Source: Roseihalotalea indica (GTDB lineage Bacteria; Bacteroidota; Bacteroidia; Cytophagales; Cyclobacteriaceae). Taken from it: 64,000 nt of DNA. This document shows positions 1-9,366 of the stretch, in pieces (the first letter of the stretch is position 1; every line of letters begins with the position of its first letter). Under the pieces are notes generated by a model that was given only the letters and a program-made list of their open reading frames with translations, was not told the origin of the DNA and ran no database searches. The stretch lies in contig NZ_JAINFL010000001.1 of assembly GCF_022458895.1 (NCBI RefSeq), forward strand, positions 248,001-312,000, in the 5' to 3' direction. Position numbers and translations under genes: made by a program.

Positions 1-1
1 G

Positions 2-1426
2 GGAGAGAACCTTCAGGCGGCAGTAGACACGGGCTGGGCGTATATAGAATTTGAGCCAGATGGCACCATCATATCAGCGAATAAAAACTTCCTGAGTACT
101 ATGGGGTTTGAAAACGAAGCTGAAATCAGAGGTCAACACCACCGAATATTCTGCGAGTCTTTATACACATCGTCTAACGAGTACGCAAAATTCTGGCAAG
201 ATCTAGGGAGCGGTTTGGTACAGAATGGCGAGTATCTCCGGGTGAGAAAAGATGGTAAGCAGGTTTGGCTGCAAGCCGCCTATACTCCAGTAAGAGACGA
301 AAATGGCGAGGTCAGCAAGATTATTAAAATAGCTGCTGACATATCAGATGTGAAGTTTCCAGTAATGGCGGTAAGCAAGATTATTGATGATATGGCCCAG
401 GGAGATCTTACCCAAAAATTTGATCTGACCGCTGAAGGATATGCCCAACAGATGGGAGACGCACTGAATGTAGCCATAGAGAACCTGAATGCGTTGCTCA
501 GCAATATCGGAAAGAACGCCAGCTTTGTGGCCAACTCGTCTAACAGTATGTTAGAAAAGAGTGAAAGTATTCGTAACAATACCAATGAAGTAGCTTCGGC
601 TATTGCTCAGATGGCTAAAGGAGCGCAGGATCAAGCCCTGAAAACGGATGAGTCTTCCAAACTGGTAGAGCAGGTGCTGGATAGTGCAAATGATATGGAG
701 AATAAAGCTAACAGTATTTATCAGACAGCAGAAGCAGGACAAAAAAGTTGTGAAAATGGATTAAAGATGATTAAAACCCTGGTGGAGAATATGGAGGGTA
801 TTCGATCTTCTGCCAGTGTCACTTCTGGCTCTATCACTATCCTGACGCAGCGAGCTGAGGAAATTGGTCGTACCCTTAACGTTATTTCGGATATTGCCTC
901 TCAAACCAATCTGTTAGCTCTGAACGCTGCAATTGAGGCAGCCCGCGCAGGTGATGCTGGCCGAGGGTTTGCGGTAGTAGCCGAAGAAATTCGCAAGCTT
1001 GCCGAAGACTCACGTCGCTCGGCGGTAGACATTGAAAAAATTATCAGCGATGTTCAGAAAGATACCCAGTCTGCTAGCAAAGCTATTGAAATGATGGAGG
1101 TTAGCGTGAAAGAAGGAAGCCAGGCCACCAAGGAAACCACATCAATTTTTGAAGAGATATCCGAGTCAAGTAACAACACTCTGAGTTACTCGAAGGAAAT
1201 TCAGGAAGCTACCACCGGGCAAAAAACCTTTATTGATTCGGTAGCCAAGAATATTGAGCAAATTGTGGTTGTCGCGGAAGAAACCGCTGCTGGTACCGAA
1301 GAAGTCGCCAGTTCTTCTCAAGAGTTAAACAACAGTATGAACGAGGTTACTGAGGCAAGCAACCAGCTATCAAGTATTGCTGATGAGTTGCAAAAAGGAA
1401 TCAACCAATTTAAGCTCAAGCAGTAG
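2..1426 (+). CDS. Methyl-accepting chemotaxis protein, 5'-truncated by the window edge
   Basis: This is the C-terminal part of a chemoreceptor that passes sensory input to CheA/CheW. The frame is open from base 2 and the residues before the first ATG (101) already belong to a PAS domain ([14 protein letters not shown]), so that ATG is internal and the real start lies outside the window. Order seen: PAS domain ending near base 350, a HAMP-like segment (about 360-520), then a long helical signalling domain. The highly conserved hairpin tip ([18 protein letters not shown], then [16 protein letters not shown]) lies near 895-1005. No membrane segment is present in the visible part. It is the first visible gene of the che operon and lies 42 bases before cheW. 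MCP identity is certain; the ligand is unknown. Confidence 0.95.
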   Translation, partial: GENLQAAVDTGWAYIEFEPDGTIISANKNFLSTMGFENEAEIRGQHHRIFCESLYTSSNEYAKFWQDLGSGLVQNGEYLRVRKDGKQVWLQAAYTPVRDENGEVSKIIKIAADISDVKFPVMAVSKIIDDMAQGDLTQKFDLTAEGYAQQMGDALNVAIENLNALLSNIGKNASFVANSSNSMLEKSESIRNNTNEVASAIAQMAKGAQDQALKTDESSKLVEQVLDSANDMENKANSIYQTAEAGQKSCENGLKMIKTLVENMEGIRSSASVTSGSITILTQRAEEIGRTLNVISDIASQTNLLALNAAIEAARAGDAGRGFAVVAEEIRKLAEDSRRSAVDIEKIISDVQKDTQSASKAIEMMEVSVKEGSQATKETTSIFEEISESSNNTLSYSKEIQEATTGQKTFIDSVAKNIEQIVVVAEETAAGTEEVASSSQELNNSMNEVTEASNQLSSIADELQKGINQFKLKQ

Positions 1427-1468
1427 GCAATAAGTAACTTGATAAGCAAGGAAAAAACCGAGATAATC

Positions 1469-2020
1469 ATGGAAACAACGGAAATAGCTGCTGCTCATTC
1501 ACCAGCGGAGGCGCCTGATACCAACAGCCGGTATCATCAGCTAATCGTCTTCAAACTGGGAGAAGAAGAGTATGGTATTTATATAGATCAGATTAAAGAA
1601 GTTGTATTTACTCCCCATATTACCCGAATGCCCCAAACCCCTTCTTACCTGAAGGGGGTGGCAAATATCCGAGGTAATATTCTGGCGATTGTAGACCTGG
1701 AAAAAAAATTCGGCCTGCAAACCACTGTGTCTGAAATTGATGAAGGCGCTTCAAATTATACATTAGTAGCAGAGAGTAAGGATTTCACTATTGGTATTTT
1801 AGTAAAAGAAGTACCCAATACGCTCACGGTCTCTTCTAATGATATTGATGAAACTGTTAATGTAGTACAAGGCACACAGGAGGAGCACAACTACATAAAA
1901 GGCATTGCTAAAGTAAACGATCGCCTAATCATCCTGATTGATGTCTTTACCATTATGCAGGAAAAAGAAATGAACCGGGTACTAGCAAAAGAAAGTGCAT
2001 CAAATTACGTAGCCGGTTAA
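1469..2020 (+). CDS. cheW: Chemotaxis coupling protein CheW
   Basis: CheW bridges chemoreceptors and the CheA kinase in the cytoplasmic signalling array. From the ATG at 1469 the product is 183 residues: a variable 20-residue lead followed by a full CheW SH3-like fold, with YGIYIDQIKEVV, TRMPQTPSYLKGVANIRGNILAIVDL and a C-terminal DRLIILIDV strand. A TTG start at 1439 would add ten residues before the fold. The ATG was chosen because the added residues carry no conserved feature. It lies between the receptor and cheY in an unbroken plus-strand operon. No second CheW or CheV-type receiver fusion is seen in the window. Confidence 0.93.
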   Translation: METTEIAAAHSPAEAPDTNSRYHQLIVFKLGEEEYGIYIDQIKEVVFTPHITRMPQTPSYLKGVANIRGNILAIVDLEKKFGLQTTVSEIDEGASNYTLVAESKDFTIGILVKEVPNTLTVSSNDIDETVNVVQGTQEEHNYIKGIAKVNDRLIILIDVFTIMQEKEMNRVLAKESASNYVAG

Positions 2021-2076
2021 AACATTTAACATTTAACATCTTATTTTATCATTCAGTAATTCAATACTTTATACGT

Positions 2077-2433
2077 ATGGCAAAGAAGGTACTTATTGTA
2101 GATGACTCATTATATATGAGAACCCTCATTAAAAATGCAGTAGTAGAAGGAGGGTACGAAGTTGTTGGTGAGGCTGCTAATGGCGAAGAGGCTATTGACC
2201 TGGCATTAGAGCTACTTCCAGATATTATTACCTTAGATAATATCCTGCCTGATATGATCGGCACGGATATTCTTAAAGTATATCATGAAGAGGAGATTCC
2301 CTCTCAGGTAGTTATGATCAGTGCAGTTGGGCAGGAGTCAGTAATTAAAGAAGGCATTAGCTTAGGTGCCAAAGAATACATCGTAAAGCCATTTACTTCT
2401 GACAAACTGATCGAGGTTTTAGCTAAACTATAA
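2077..2433 (+). CDS. cheY: Single-domain response regulator CheY
   Basis: A 118-residue stand-alone receiver domain and the likely diffusible output of the CheA phosphorelay. Acidic pocket residues D9-D10 (IVDDS), phospho-acceptor D54 (TLDN), switch residue S82 (MISAVG) and invariant K104 (IVKPF) are all present. No DNA-binding or enzymatic output domain follows. It lies between cheW and cheB, 12 bases before cheB. With no flagellar genes in the window, the target may be a gliding or pilus motor or a non-motility process; this is inference. CheY-type function is likely from context, since isolated receivers are otherwise hard to tell apart. Confidence 0.9.
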   Translation: MAKKVLIVDDSLYMRTLIKNAVVEGGYEVVGEAANGEEAIDLALELLPDIITLDNILPDMIGTDILKVYHEEEIPSQVVMISAVGQESVIKEGISLGAKEYIVKPFTSDKLIEVLAKL

Positions 2434-2445
2434 ACCCCGGTTAAC

Positions 2446-3486
2446 ATGTCACGCCCTAAAATTACCACTTTACTAATAGAGGACTCCGGGCTAATGCGTA
2501 TTATCCTGAGTGATCTTTTGCGAAAAGACCCGGAGATAGAACTGCTCGCTACGGCATCTAATGGAAAGGAAGGAGTTGCTAAAATTCATAAACTGAAGCC
2601 GGATGTAATCATTACTGATATGGTAATGCCAGAGAGTGATGGGTTAGAGGTAGTAAAAACGGTCATGAGCTCGTATCCTACTCCAGTTATTCTTTTAAGC
2701 TCACTGGAAAAAGAAGATCCTAAGGTTTTTGAAGCATTATCAACCGGAGCATTCGATTTCCTGAATAAAGAAGAAGTTGCTTCTTTAGCCAGGCAAAATC
2801 AGTATCCGCTGAATGAACTCATAAAAGCGGCTGGTGAGGTTCCGCTGGAAAAGCTAAGGCAGCGGGATATTAAGAAAAATAACCACGCTCATAGCTTCGA
2901 TGCTCAACTTCAGTACGAAATTATTGCTGTGGGAGCCTCAACCGGAGGGCCATCGGCTGTTGAAACATTGTTGCAGGGGCTGCCTGCTAATCTGAGCATT
3001 CCGGTAGTAATTGCCCAGCACATGCCCGAGCATTTTCTGATCTCGTTTGCAAAGCGTCTGGATAAAATTACCCCTCTAAAGGTAAAGATTGCCGAACGCA
3101 ACGAAGTGCTATGTGGTGGGACCGTGTACATTATGCCCGGTAATACGAATACTCATGTTATTCGTGAGCCTCTCAATCAGAATCCTGTATTTAGATTTAC
3201 CAAACGTCAATACAAAGAATTTAACCATCCGTCGGTAGATGGGCTGTTGCTGTCAGTAGCAGAATTGTACCGAGAAAAAGCCATTGGCGTAGTGATGACG
3301 GGCATGGGTAAGGATGGTACTGAGGGATTAAAAGCAATTCATCAATATAAGGGATATACCATTGCTCAAGATGCCTCTTCTTCCATAGTGTACGGAATGC
3401 CCAAGAGTGCGGTAGAATGTGGAGTAGTAAAGCAGGTGCTACGGTTGCGGGAGATTGCCGGGTTTTTAGTCAGTTGTTTATCCTAA
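2446..3486 (+). CDS. cheB: Chemoreceptor glutamate methylesterase CheB
   Basis: CheB removes methyl groups from (or deamidates) receptor glutamates and so resets receptor sensitivity in opposition to CheR. The 346 residues hold an N-terminal receiver (acidic D13, phospho-acceptor D58, then a GAFDFLNK segment near 101) and a C-terminal methylesterase domain from about 157. The catalytic triad is visible: S165 in GASTGGPS, H192 in AQHMPEHF and D290 in MTGMGKDGTEG. Length and order are those of standard CheB. It is followed by cheA after 15 bases. Presence of CheB together with CheR indicates a methylation-based adaptation loop. Confidence 0.95.
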   Translation: MSRPKITTLLIEDSGLMRIILSDLLRKDPEIELLATASNGKEGVAKIHKLKPDVIITDMVMPESDGLEVVKTVMSSYPTPVILLSSLEKEDPKVFEALSTGAFDFLNKEEVASLARQNQYPLNELIKAAGEVPLEKLRQRDIKKNNHAHSFDAQLQYEIIAVGASTGGPSAVETLLQGLPANLSIPVVIAQHMPEHFLISFAKRLDKITPLKVKIAERNEVLCGGTVYIMPGNTNTHVIREPLNQNPVFRFTKRQYKEFNHPSVDGLLLSVAELYREKAIGVVMTGMGKDGTEGLKAIHQYKGYTIAQDASSSIVYGMPKSAVECGVVKQVLRLREIAGFLVSCLS

Positions 3487-3501
3487 ATAAAAGAGGATTA
3501 C

Positions 3502-5382
3502 ATGAAAAAAGAAGACGAATACAAAGAAATATTTTTAGCTGAGGCCCTGGATAATTACGAAGAGCTTAACCGGCTCATTACCGAACTGGAAAAAAAGCCT
3601 ACAGACCAATCAGCTATCAATGCCATCTTTCGGATTACCCATACACTGAAAGGAAATGCCGCAGGGATGGGGTTTACCAGCATCTCGGAACTAGCTCATA
3701 CATTAGAAACCCTGTTTGGGGAAATTCGCGATCAGAAAATAAGCCTGTCAACGGATATTTTCACTGCTTTATTTAAAGCGATTGATACATTAGGAGCCCT
3801 TATTCACTCGCTTCAGGACGGGGCAAAAGTTTCATACAAAGGTATTAAGACTAAGCTAGAGGTAATCTGCCGGCAGGCAGCATCAGCACCTCAGGCAGCC
3901 GAACCAGAGACATCCTCTCAACCAGCAGAAGAGACACCCAAGAAGCCGCGTAAAACTAGAAAAACTTCTGCAACTACTAAGAAAGCTAATACCAGTAAAA
4001 CTGAGGCAACTCAGCAGGAGCCAAAAGAAAAGCCAGCTCCACCAAAGAAGGATAGTACAAAGGCCCCTAAACCTGAGCCGGTAACTGAGGTTTCGGCTAC
4101 TGAGTCATCTCCTCAGCCAGCGGTAGAGGAGAGTATGCCAGAAAACAAAATTGTTTTTTCAGATCTGGTACAGGTTCCGGTACGCAAACTTGATAATCTA
4201 CTTAACTTAGTTGGTGAACTAATTATCGAGCGAGACCGCATGATTGCCACGCATTCGGATCTGCACAGTGCCAATGAATATGCCCGGCTTAACCGTATTT
4301 CTTCGGACCTGCAGTATTCAGTGATGGACGTACGGTTAGTGCAGGTTGGGTTTCTTTTTAACAAGTTTCACCGGGTAGTACGTGATGCAGCAACCTTAGA
4401 GAAGAAACAGGTAGTACTAAAGCTGGAAGGGACTGATACCGAAATTGACCGTAATATCCTGCAAATTATTAGCGACTCGCTCATTCACCTGATTCGAAAC
4501 TCGGTAGCTCACGGAGTTGAATCGCCCGAAGAACGTAAAGAGGCCGGCAAGCAAGCGGAAGGCACGATCACCTTAAGAGCCAGCAATGAAAATGACGGAG
4601 TGGTCATTGAAATTCTGGATGATGGAAAAGGAGTGGACGTTACTAAAGTACGGCAAAGAGGAATACAGCGAGGGTTGATTACGGAAGAGCAGGCTACGCA
4701 ACTTACGGAAGAGGAAACCATTATGCTCATTTTTGAGCCGGGCTTTTCTACCGTAGAGCAAGTCAATGCCATATCTGGGCGTGGCGTAGGCATGGATGTG
4801 GTGAAGAAGGCACTGGATTCTGTAGGAGGCAAAGTATCTGTGCAGACTACGGCCGGAGAAGGGACTTGTATTCGGCTGGCACTTCCTTCATCAATGGCAG
4901 TAAAAGGCACTTTGCTCTTTATGGCTAATGATACAGAATACGCCATTCCGTTGGCTTATACCGAGGCGGTAGTTTCTCTACACAAATCAGATATTCACAA
5001 AGTAGGCAAAGGTTTGGTTGCCACCTATCTGGGCAAAACCATTTCTATTGTATGTTTGAAAGATATATTTACCCTGCCCGAAGGCACGGACCTTCATCAC
5101 TCAGGGGTGCTTCAGCAAAGCCTGGATCATTTGCACCCTGAAGCCCAATTGGATATCATCATTGTATCTTACGGAAGCCGCACCGTAGGCTTCGTTGTTG
5201 ATAAGCTGTTACAGCAAAAAGAAATTGTAGAAAAGCCGCTTACGAAACCAATAGACAAAGTGCAGTTTATCAGCGGAGTAACCATTTTAGGTAATGGTAA
5301 TGTTTGTCTGGTGCTGCATGTACCAGCTATTGTCAGCTTCGTTTTTCAAGGCACTCATCATCAAACCGGAATCTTATCTTAA
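3502..5382 (+). CDS. cheA: Chemotaxis histidine kinase CheA
   Basis: CheA autophosphorylates on an HPt histidine and donates phosphate to CheY and CheB. Domains over 626 residues: HPt (P1) with phospho-site H47 in RITHTLKGNAAGMGF; a Lys/Pro/Thr/Ala-rich linker of roughly residues 125-210; dimerisation P3 from VRKLDNLLNLVGELI; ATPase P4 with N box RNSVAHGVE (about 332-340), G1 DDGKGVD (about 373) and G2 GRGVGMDVVKKALD (about 426); and a CheW-like P5 domain from about 475. A folded P2 CheY/CheB-docking domain is not apparent; the low-complexity linker takes its place. The kinase core looks intact. Confidence 0.95.
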   Translation: MKKEDEYKEIFLAEALDNYEELNRLITELEKKPTDQSAINAIFRITHTLKGNAAGMGFTSISELAHTLETLFGEIRDQKISLSTDIFTALFKAIDTLGALIHSLQDGAKVSYKGIKTKLEVICRQAASAPQAAEPETSSQPAEETPKKPRKTRKTSATTKKANTSKTEATQQEPKEKPAPPKKDSTKAPKPEPVTEVSATESSPQPAVEESMPENKIVFSDLVQVPVRKLDNLLNLVGELIIERDRMIATHSDLHSANEYARLNRISSDLQYSVMDVRLVQVGFLFNKFHRVVRDAATLEKKQVVLKLEGTDTEIDRNILQIISDSLIHLIRNSVAHGVESPEERKEAGKQAEGTITLRASNENDGVVIEILDDGKGVDVTKVRQRGIQRGLITEEQATQLTEEETIMLIFEPGFSTVEQVNAISGRGVGMDVVKKALDSVGGKVSVQTTAGEGTCIRLALPSSMAVKGTLLFMANDTEYAIPLAYTEAVVSLHKSDIHKVGKGLVATYLGKTISIVCLKDIFTLPEGTDLHHSGVLQQSLDHLHPEAQLDIIIVSYGSRTVGFVVDKLLQQKEIVEKPLTKPIDKVQFISGVTILGNGNVCLVLHVPAIVSFVFQGTHHQTGILS

Positions 5383-5388
5383 ATTACT

Positions 5389-6009
5389 ATGAATGTACTA
5401 ACGTCTACTGAGCAAAAGGTCGCCCAAGAGATGATAAACGCAGGATACACCAATGCTGCACAATCGTTTTCAGGTATAGCCCAGCAACAAGTCACGATCC
5501 AAACATCTACCCTAGAGATTGCTACCGAAAGCTCGGACCAACTGAATCTGGCCAAGGAAGGGGACCTAAGATTGGTAACTACCGAGATTATGGGCGAAAT
5601 GAAAGGAAAAAGCTACCTTCTGCTCAATGAGAGTGAATGCGAAGCAATCTATCAGGCCTGTCTGCCGCCGGGTGGTAGTGCCGAAAGCCGTAAGGTTATG
5701 GGAGAGGCAGTCATCAAAGAAATTGATAATATCATTTCGGCTGCGGTTATTACCGAGTTCTCTAATCGTTTTCAGGTTAGCATCTTTGGAGATGTTCCCT
5801 ACCTGTTTGATGGACCAGAAGCAGAAATTAGCCGCATCATTCAGGCTGACTTCGCCGATAATGCAGAGACTGGCTGTTATCTCTTCGCCAATACCTACTT
5901 TGCCTTCGAGAACAATACTAAGTTACAGCCTCAGTTTTTCTGGAAGTTGCCTTCTGATTTTCTTCAACGCATTAAAGAATATGCCCAAAAAGCTTCTGCT
6001 GTTTCTTGA
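5389..6009 (+). CDS. CheC-like chemotaxis phosphatase
   Basis: A 206-residue protein directly after cheA (6-base gap). It has the CheC/CheX/FliY look: an early GEMKGKSYLLLNE strand followed by an ExxN helix, E111-I-D-N114 in KEIDNIISAAVITEF, and a downstream proline P137 in FGDVP. In this family the Glu and Asn attack phospho-CheY. The usual Asp/Ser four residues before the Glu is replaced by Ala, and only one clear copy of the motif is present, whereas classical CheC has two. The role is therefore likely dephosphorylation of CheY, but it could be a divergent or adaptor version. Family assignment rests on motif and context. Confidence 0.72.
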   Translation: MNVLTSTEQKVAQEMINAGYTNAAQSFSGIAQQQVTIQTSTLEIATESSDQLNLAKEGDLRLVTTEIMGEMKGKSYLLLNESECEAIYQACLPPGGSAESRKVMGEAVIKEIDNIISAAVITEFSNRFQVSIFGDVPYLFDGPEAEISRIIQADFADNAETGCYLFANTYFAFENNTKLQPQFFWKLPSDFLQRIKEYAQKASAVS

Positions 6010-6024
6010 TAGCCTTATGAATTT

Positions 6025-8502
6025 ATGAAAATCCCTATTCACGTAACCCGACGTTGGTATGGTGTACTAAGTATATTTATTGCTTGGTTTGTGTCGCTGG
6101 TTGGGTTGCTGTTTTCTACTATTTCTCATAAAAACTTTTACCTGCTGATACTCCTGGGAGGCGGTATAAGCCTGCTGTTGGCAGGTTTGAGGAAAATGCA
6201 CCGACGGTACCAGAAAGTGCTGGAAGCGATTGATCAATTAGCATCGGGGCGAGTTACCAGTCCTTTGACTGAGCATCGTCAATCCCCCTGGGCGCCTTCT
6301 GTCAATACTCTTTATCACAAGTTGAATGAAGCCGCCAGTTTTATAAAAGAATTGGGAAACCACGATGGAGCAAATGACTTACATTATCTGCAACCGACTG
6401 AAAATTTGGGTCAGGCTTTGTTAGAAGTAGAACAGACATTAATAGTCTACCGGGAAGAAGAGCGTATGCGGCGTTGGAGTGCCGAAGGGCTAGCTCATTT
6501 CGCGGAGATATTAAGAAATAATACTGATAACATTCAAGGATTTTGCGATCAGGTAATACGAGAGTTAGTTAAGTATCTGGGGTGTAACCAAGGTAGCTTA
6601 TTTCTGGAAATGGACGATGAGGAAACCTCGTATCTGGAGCTGCAGTCCTGTTATGCTTACGATAAGAAAAAATATGAACAGAAGCGGTTTGCGCGAGGTC
6701 AAAGTCTGGTAGGGCAATGCATGCTTGAGCAAAAACCTATTATTCTCACGGAGGTTCCACAAAGCTACGTATCCATTACCTCGGGCTTGGGGGAAGCTAC
6801 CCCCGGCCATGTGGTTATTATGCCTCTGCTCTTTCAGGAGAGCGCGCATGGAGTAATTGAGTTGGCATCATTTAAAAAACTAGATAAACACCAGATTCTT
6901 TTCCTGGAGAAAGTAGCTGAAAGTATTGCCTCTACCTTGGCTATGATTCGGGGTAATACTCATACCAAGCAGTTATTAATTAACTCTCAGCAACTGGCCT
7001 TAGAGTTACGGGATCGAGAAGAAAAAACTCAGCAGCACCTAGAGGAGTTAGCCTTAGCTCAACAACAGATGGAAGGAAACCAAAAAGAGCTGGAGGGTAT
7101 CTTTTCTGCTATGGACGCCACTCTGATCGTAGCCTATTTTAATTTAGAAGGAAACTTATTGGTAGCCAACCAAAATTTTACCAGCCTGTTAGGGTATACT
7201 CTGGAAGCAGTACAGAGTAAAGATGCAGTTATTTTTGCTAACAGCTCGCAGGTTTCTAATATATGGGAAAATCTGAGCGAAGGCCGGGCTATGAAAGATG
7301 ATTTCCAACTACTACCTCTGGGTGAGAGTGAAGTATGGGTTCACGCATCTTTCACGCCTATTACTACAGTTAATGGTGAGATAGAAAAAATATTAATGCT
7401 AGGCACAGATATTACTCAAAAGAAACTGGTCTTGGAGAAATTATCTCTAGTAGCCAATAATACTGATAACTCCGTAATCATAACGGGTAAAGATGGCCGA
7501 GTAGAGTATGTCAATAAGGGGTTTGTTAACTTAACTGGCTACAGTACAGAAGAGGTGTTGGGAAGAAACCCGGACAGTTTTTTACATGGGCCTAAAACTG
7601 ATCGTGAAACAGTAAACCGAATACGCCAGAAGCATAAAGAAGGCGTATCATTTCACGAGGAAATTTTGAATTATAAAAAGAACGGGGAAAGTTTCTGGGT
7701 ATCTATTATGATGAACCCAGTTTGTAATGAAGCCGGAGAGGTTGAACGGTTTGTTACCATGCAAACCGATGTCACAAAAATAAAAGAAGATACGCTGGAT
7801 TACACCTATAAGCTAGAGGCCATCAGCAAATCGAACGCTGTAGTAGAGTTTGACAGCAGAGGGTTTGTGGTAGATGCTAACTCAATGTATCTGGAAATTA
7901 CTGGTTATCAGAAAGAAGAGCTAGTGGGGCGACTTTACTCGCATCTCATCCCTAAAAGCGAGATGGAAAAGCCTCAAACCCAAATGATGTGGGAAAACCT
8001 GAAAGCCGGAACCTTCTTCTCAGGTGAGTTTAAACAAAAGAGTAAACAGGGAAAAGAGCTGTGGCTCAGCGGCACGTTTAACCCAATATTTGATCTGGAT
8101 AACCAACTCCAGAAGATCATGATGTTTGCCCAGTTTACCACCCGAGAGAAAGAAACTCAGCAAGAGCTAATGGGTACAATTCAGGCCCTGATGAACGCGG
8201 TGATGACAATTGAGATGGATGTGGATGGGAATCTTAAGAAAGCAAACGCTCGATTTCTAGAGGCATTTGGATATAAACGCTTAGAAATTGCCAGAAAAAC
8301 ACTGTCAGATATATTGGCCGAAGGATGTACCGTACCTAAAGTAAGCGAAATTCTGAAAGATTCCGAAGCAAAAGAGTATCCGCTAACGCTGATCACTAAA
8401 GTTGGAGAAGTTCATCACTACCGTGGTACATTCGCCGAAGTACGGGATATGGAAGGTACATTATTAAAAGTAGTACTAGTTTTATTAGAGGAAGCACATT
8501 AA
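6025..8502 (+). CDS. Membrane GAF and multi-PAS sensor protein without output domain
   Basis: An 825-residue protein inside the che operon. Two membrane helices lie near residues 12-32 and 38-56, joined by a very short loop, so nearly all of the protein is cytoplasmic. A GAF domain follows (about 165-310), then a coiled coil rich in Gln/Glu (315-360) and four PAS domains (about 360-470, 475-590, 595-715 and 720-825). Signature stretches include VNKGFVNLTGYSTEEVLGR and VDANSMYLEITGYQKEEL. It ends in the last PAS; no kinase, GGDEF, MCP or phosphatase domain is present. It probably feeds signals to the CheA array or the neighbouring PAS-bearing receptor. That role is inference; the domain reading is firm. 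Confidence 0.85.
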   Translation: MKIPIHVTRRWYGVLSIFIAWFVSLVGLLFSTISHKNFYLLILLGGGISLLLAGLRKMHRRYQKVLEAIDQLASGRVTSPLTEHRQSPWAPSVNTLYHKLNEAASFIKELGNHDGANDLHYLQPTENLGQALLEVEQTLIVYREEERMRRWSAEGLAHFAEILRNNTDNIQGFCDQVIRELVKYLGCNQGSLFLEMDDEETSYLELQSCYAYDKKKYEQKRFARGQSLVGQCMLEQKPIILTEVPQSYVSITSGLGEATPGHVVIMPLLFQESAHGVIELASFKKLDKHQILFLEKVAESIASTLAMIRGNTHTKQLLINSQQLALELRDREEKTQQHLEELALAQQQMEGNQKELEGIFSAMDATLIVAYFNLEGNLLVANQNFTSLLGYTLEAVQSKDAVIFANSSQVSNIWENLSEGRAMKDDFQLLPLGESEVWVHASFTPITTVNGEIEKILMLGTDITQKKLVLEKLSLVANNTDNSVIITGKDGRVEYVNKGFVNLTGYSTEEVLGRNPDSFLHGPKTDRETVNRIRQKHKEGVSFHEEILNYKKNGESFWVSIMMNPVCNEAGEVERFVTMQTDVTKIKEDTLDYTYKLEAISKSNAVVEFDSRGFVVDANSMYLEITGYQKEELVGRLYSHLIPKSEMEKPQTQMMWENLKAGTFFSGEFKQKSKQGKELWLSGTFNPIFDLDNQLQKIMMFAQFTTREKETQQELMGTIQALMNAVMTIEMDVDGNLKKANARFLEAFGYKRLEIARKTLSDILAEGCTVPKVSEILKDSEAKEYPLTLITKVGEVHHYRGTFAEVRDMEGTLLKVVLVLLEEAH

Positions 8503-8532
8503 AAAATTTAGCGCAATACTAATTTATATACA

Positions 8533-9354
8533 ATGGCATCTATCACTGTTTCAGACGAAGAACTTCAATCGCTTACCCAAGCTATTTTGCGGAGGTACGA
8601 TATAGATTTTACCTGCTACGAACCTAATTCGTTAAAGCGTCGGATAGCTCGCAGCATCAATGTGTTAAAGCTAGAGTCAGTTCATAATTTATGGGTAAAA
8701 CTGCTAAAAGACCGTTCTTTTATATATCCGTTTATGGATGAAATTTCGGTTGGGCTTACCTCAATGTTTCGTGATCCTATATTATGGCGCACCCTGAAGA
8801 ATGATATTCTTACCCCTCTAGGCCGAAAAGATACCATTGATGTATGGCACGCTGGCTGTTCTACTGGTGAAGAAGTATACTCTATGGGTATAGTGCTGCA
8901 CGAAAAAGGGCTATTAGCTAAAACCAAGGCCTTGGCTACTGATATTAGTGAGGCGGCCATGGCTACTGCCCGCACTGGAAAATACCACGAACTGAAAATA
9001 GCCGAATACGAGAAGAACTATCAGCAATACAACGCCACGGGTTTGTTCCGAAGGTATCATCAGCCCAATTGCACAGGACATGTGATGAATAAGGAATTGG
9101 TTGAGCACGTAACCTTTAAATCCCATAACCTAATCACCGATCTCCCTCCACGCAAGTTTGATATTATCTTTTGTCGTAACGTAATGATCTATTTTGATCA
9201 CGCCTCTAAAGTGCGGTTGATTCAGCAGTTTCACGATTATTTAAATGAGGGAGGGTACCTGATCATTGGCTTTTACGATGCGTTGGTGCCTTTAATCGAT
9301 AAAAGTAAATATCATTATACTAATCTGGATGCCAAAATCTTTCAAAAGATTTAA
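8533..9354 (+). CDS. cheR: Chemoreceptor methyltransferase CheR
   Basis: CheR uses S-adenosylmethionine to methylate receptor glutamates. The 273 residues have the CheR-type N-terminal helical domain, with RRIARSINV like the receptor-binding helix, and a Rossmann methyltransferase domain. SAM-binding elements seen are WHAGCSTGEEVYS, ALATDISEAAMATARTG and FDIIFCRNVMIYFD. It closes the operon and its stop lies only 12 bases from the stop of the convergent outer-membrane gene, so there is no room for a separate terminator hairpin. Together with cheB it completes the adaptation pair. No TPR or C-terminal extension is present. Confidence 0.95.
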   Translation: MASITVSDEELQSLTQAILRRYDIDFTCYEPNSLKRRIARSINVLKLESVHNLWVKLLKDRSFIYPFMDEISVGLTSMFRDPILWRTLKNDILTPLGRKDTIDVWHAGCSTGEEVYSMGIVLHEKGLLAKTKALATDISEAAMATARTGKYHELKIAEYEKNYQQYNATGLFRRYHQPNCTGHVMNKELVEHVTFKSHNLITDLPPRKFDIIFCRNVMIYFDHASKVRLIQQFHDYLNEGGYLIIGFYDALVPLIDKSKYHYTNLDAKIFQKI

Positions 9355-9366
9355 GCAGACGCAGCT

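Noticed and set aside
101..1426. Receptor gene starting at the ATG at 101
   Set aside because: The frame is open back to base 2 and encodes PAS-domain residues, so this ATG is internal and the gene is truncated by the window edge.
5627..6028. 133-codon plus-strand frame overlapping the CheC-like gene
   Set aside because: It is another reading frame of the same DNA, with no domain; the CheC-like frame carries the family motif.
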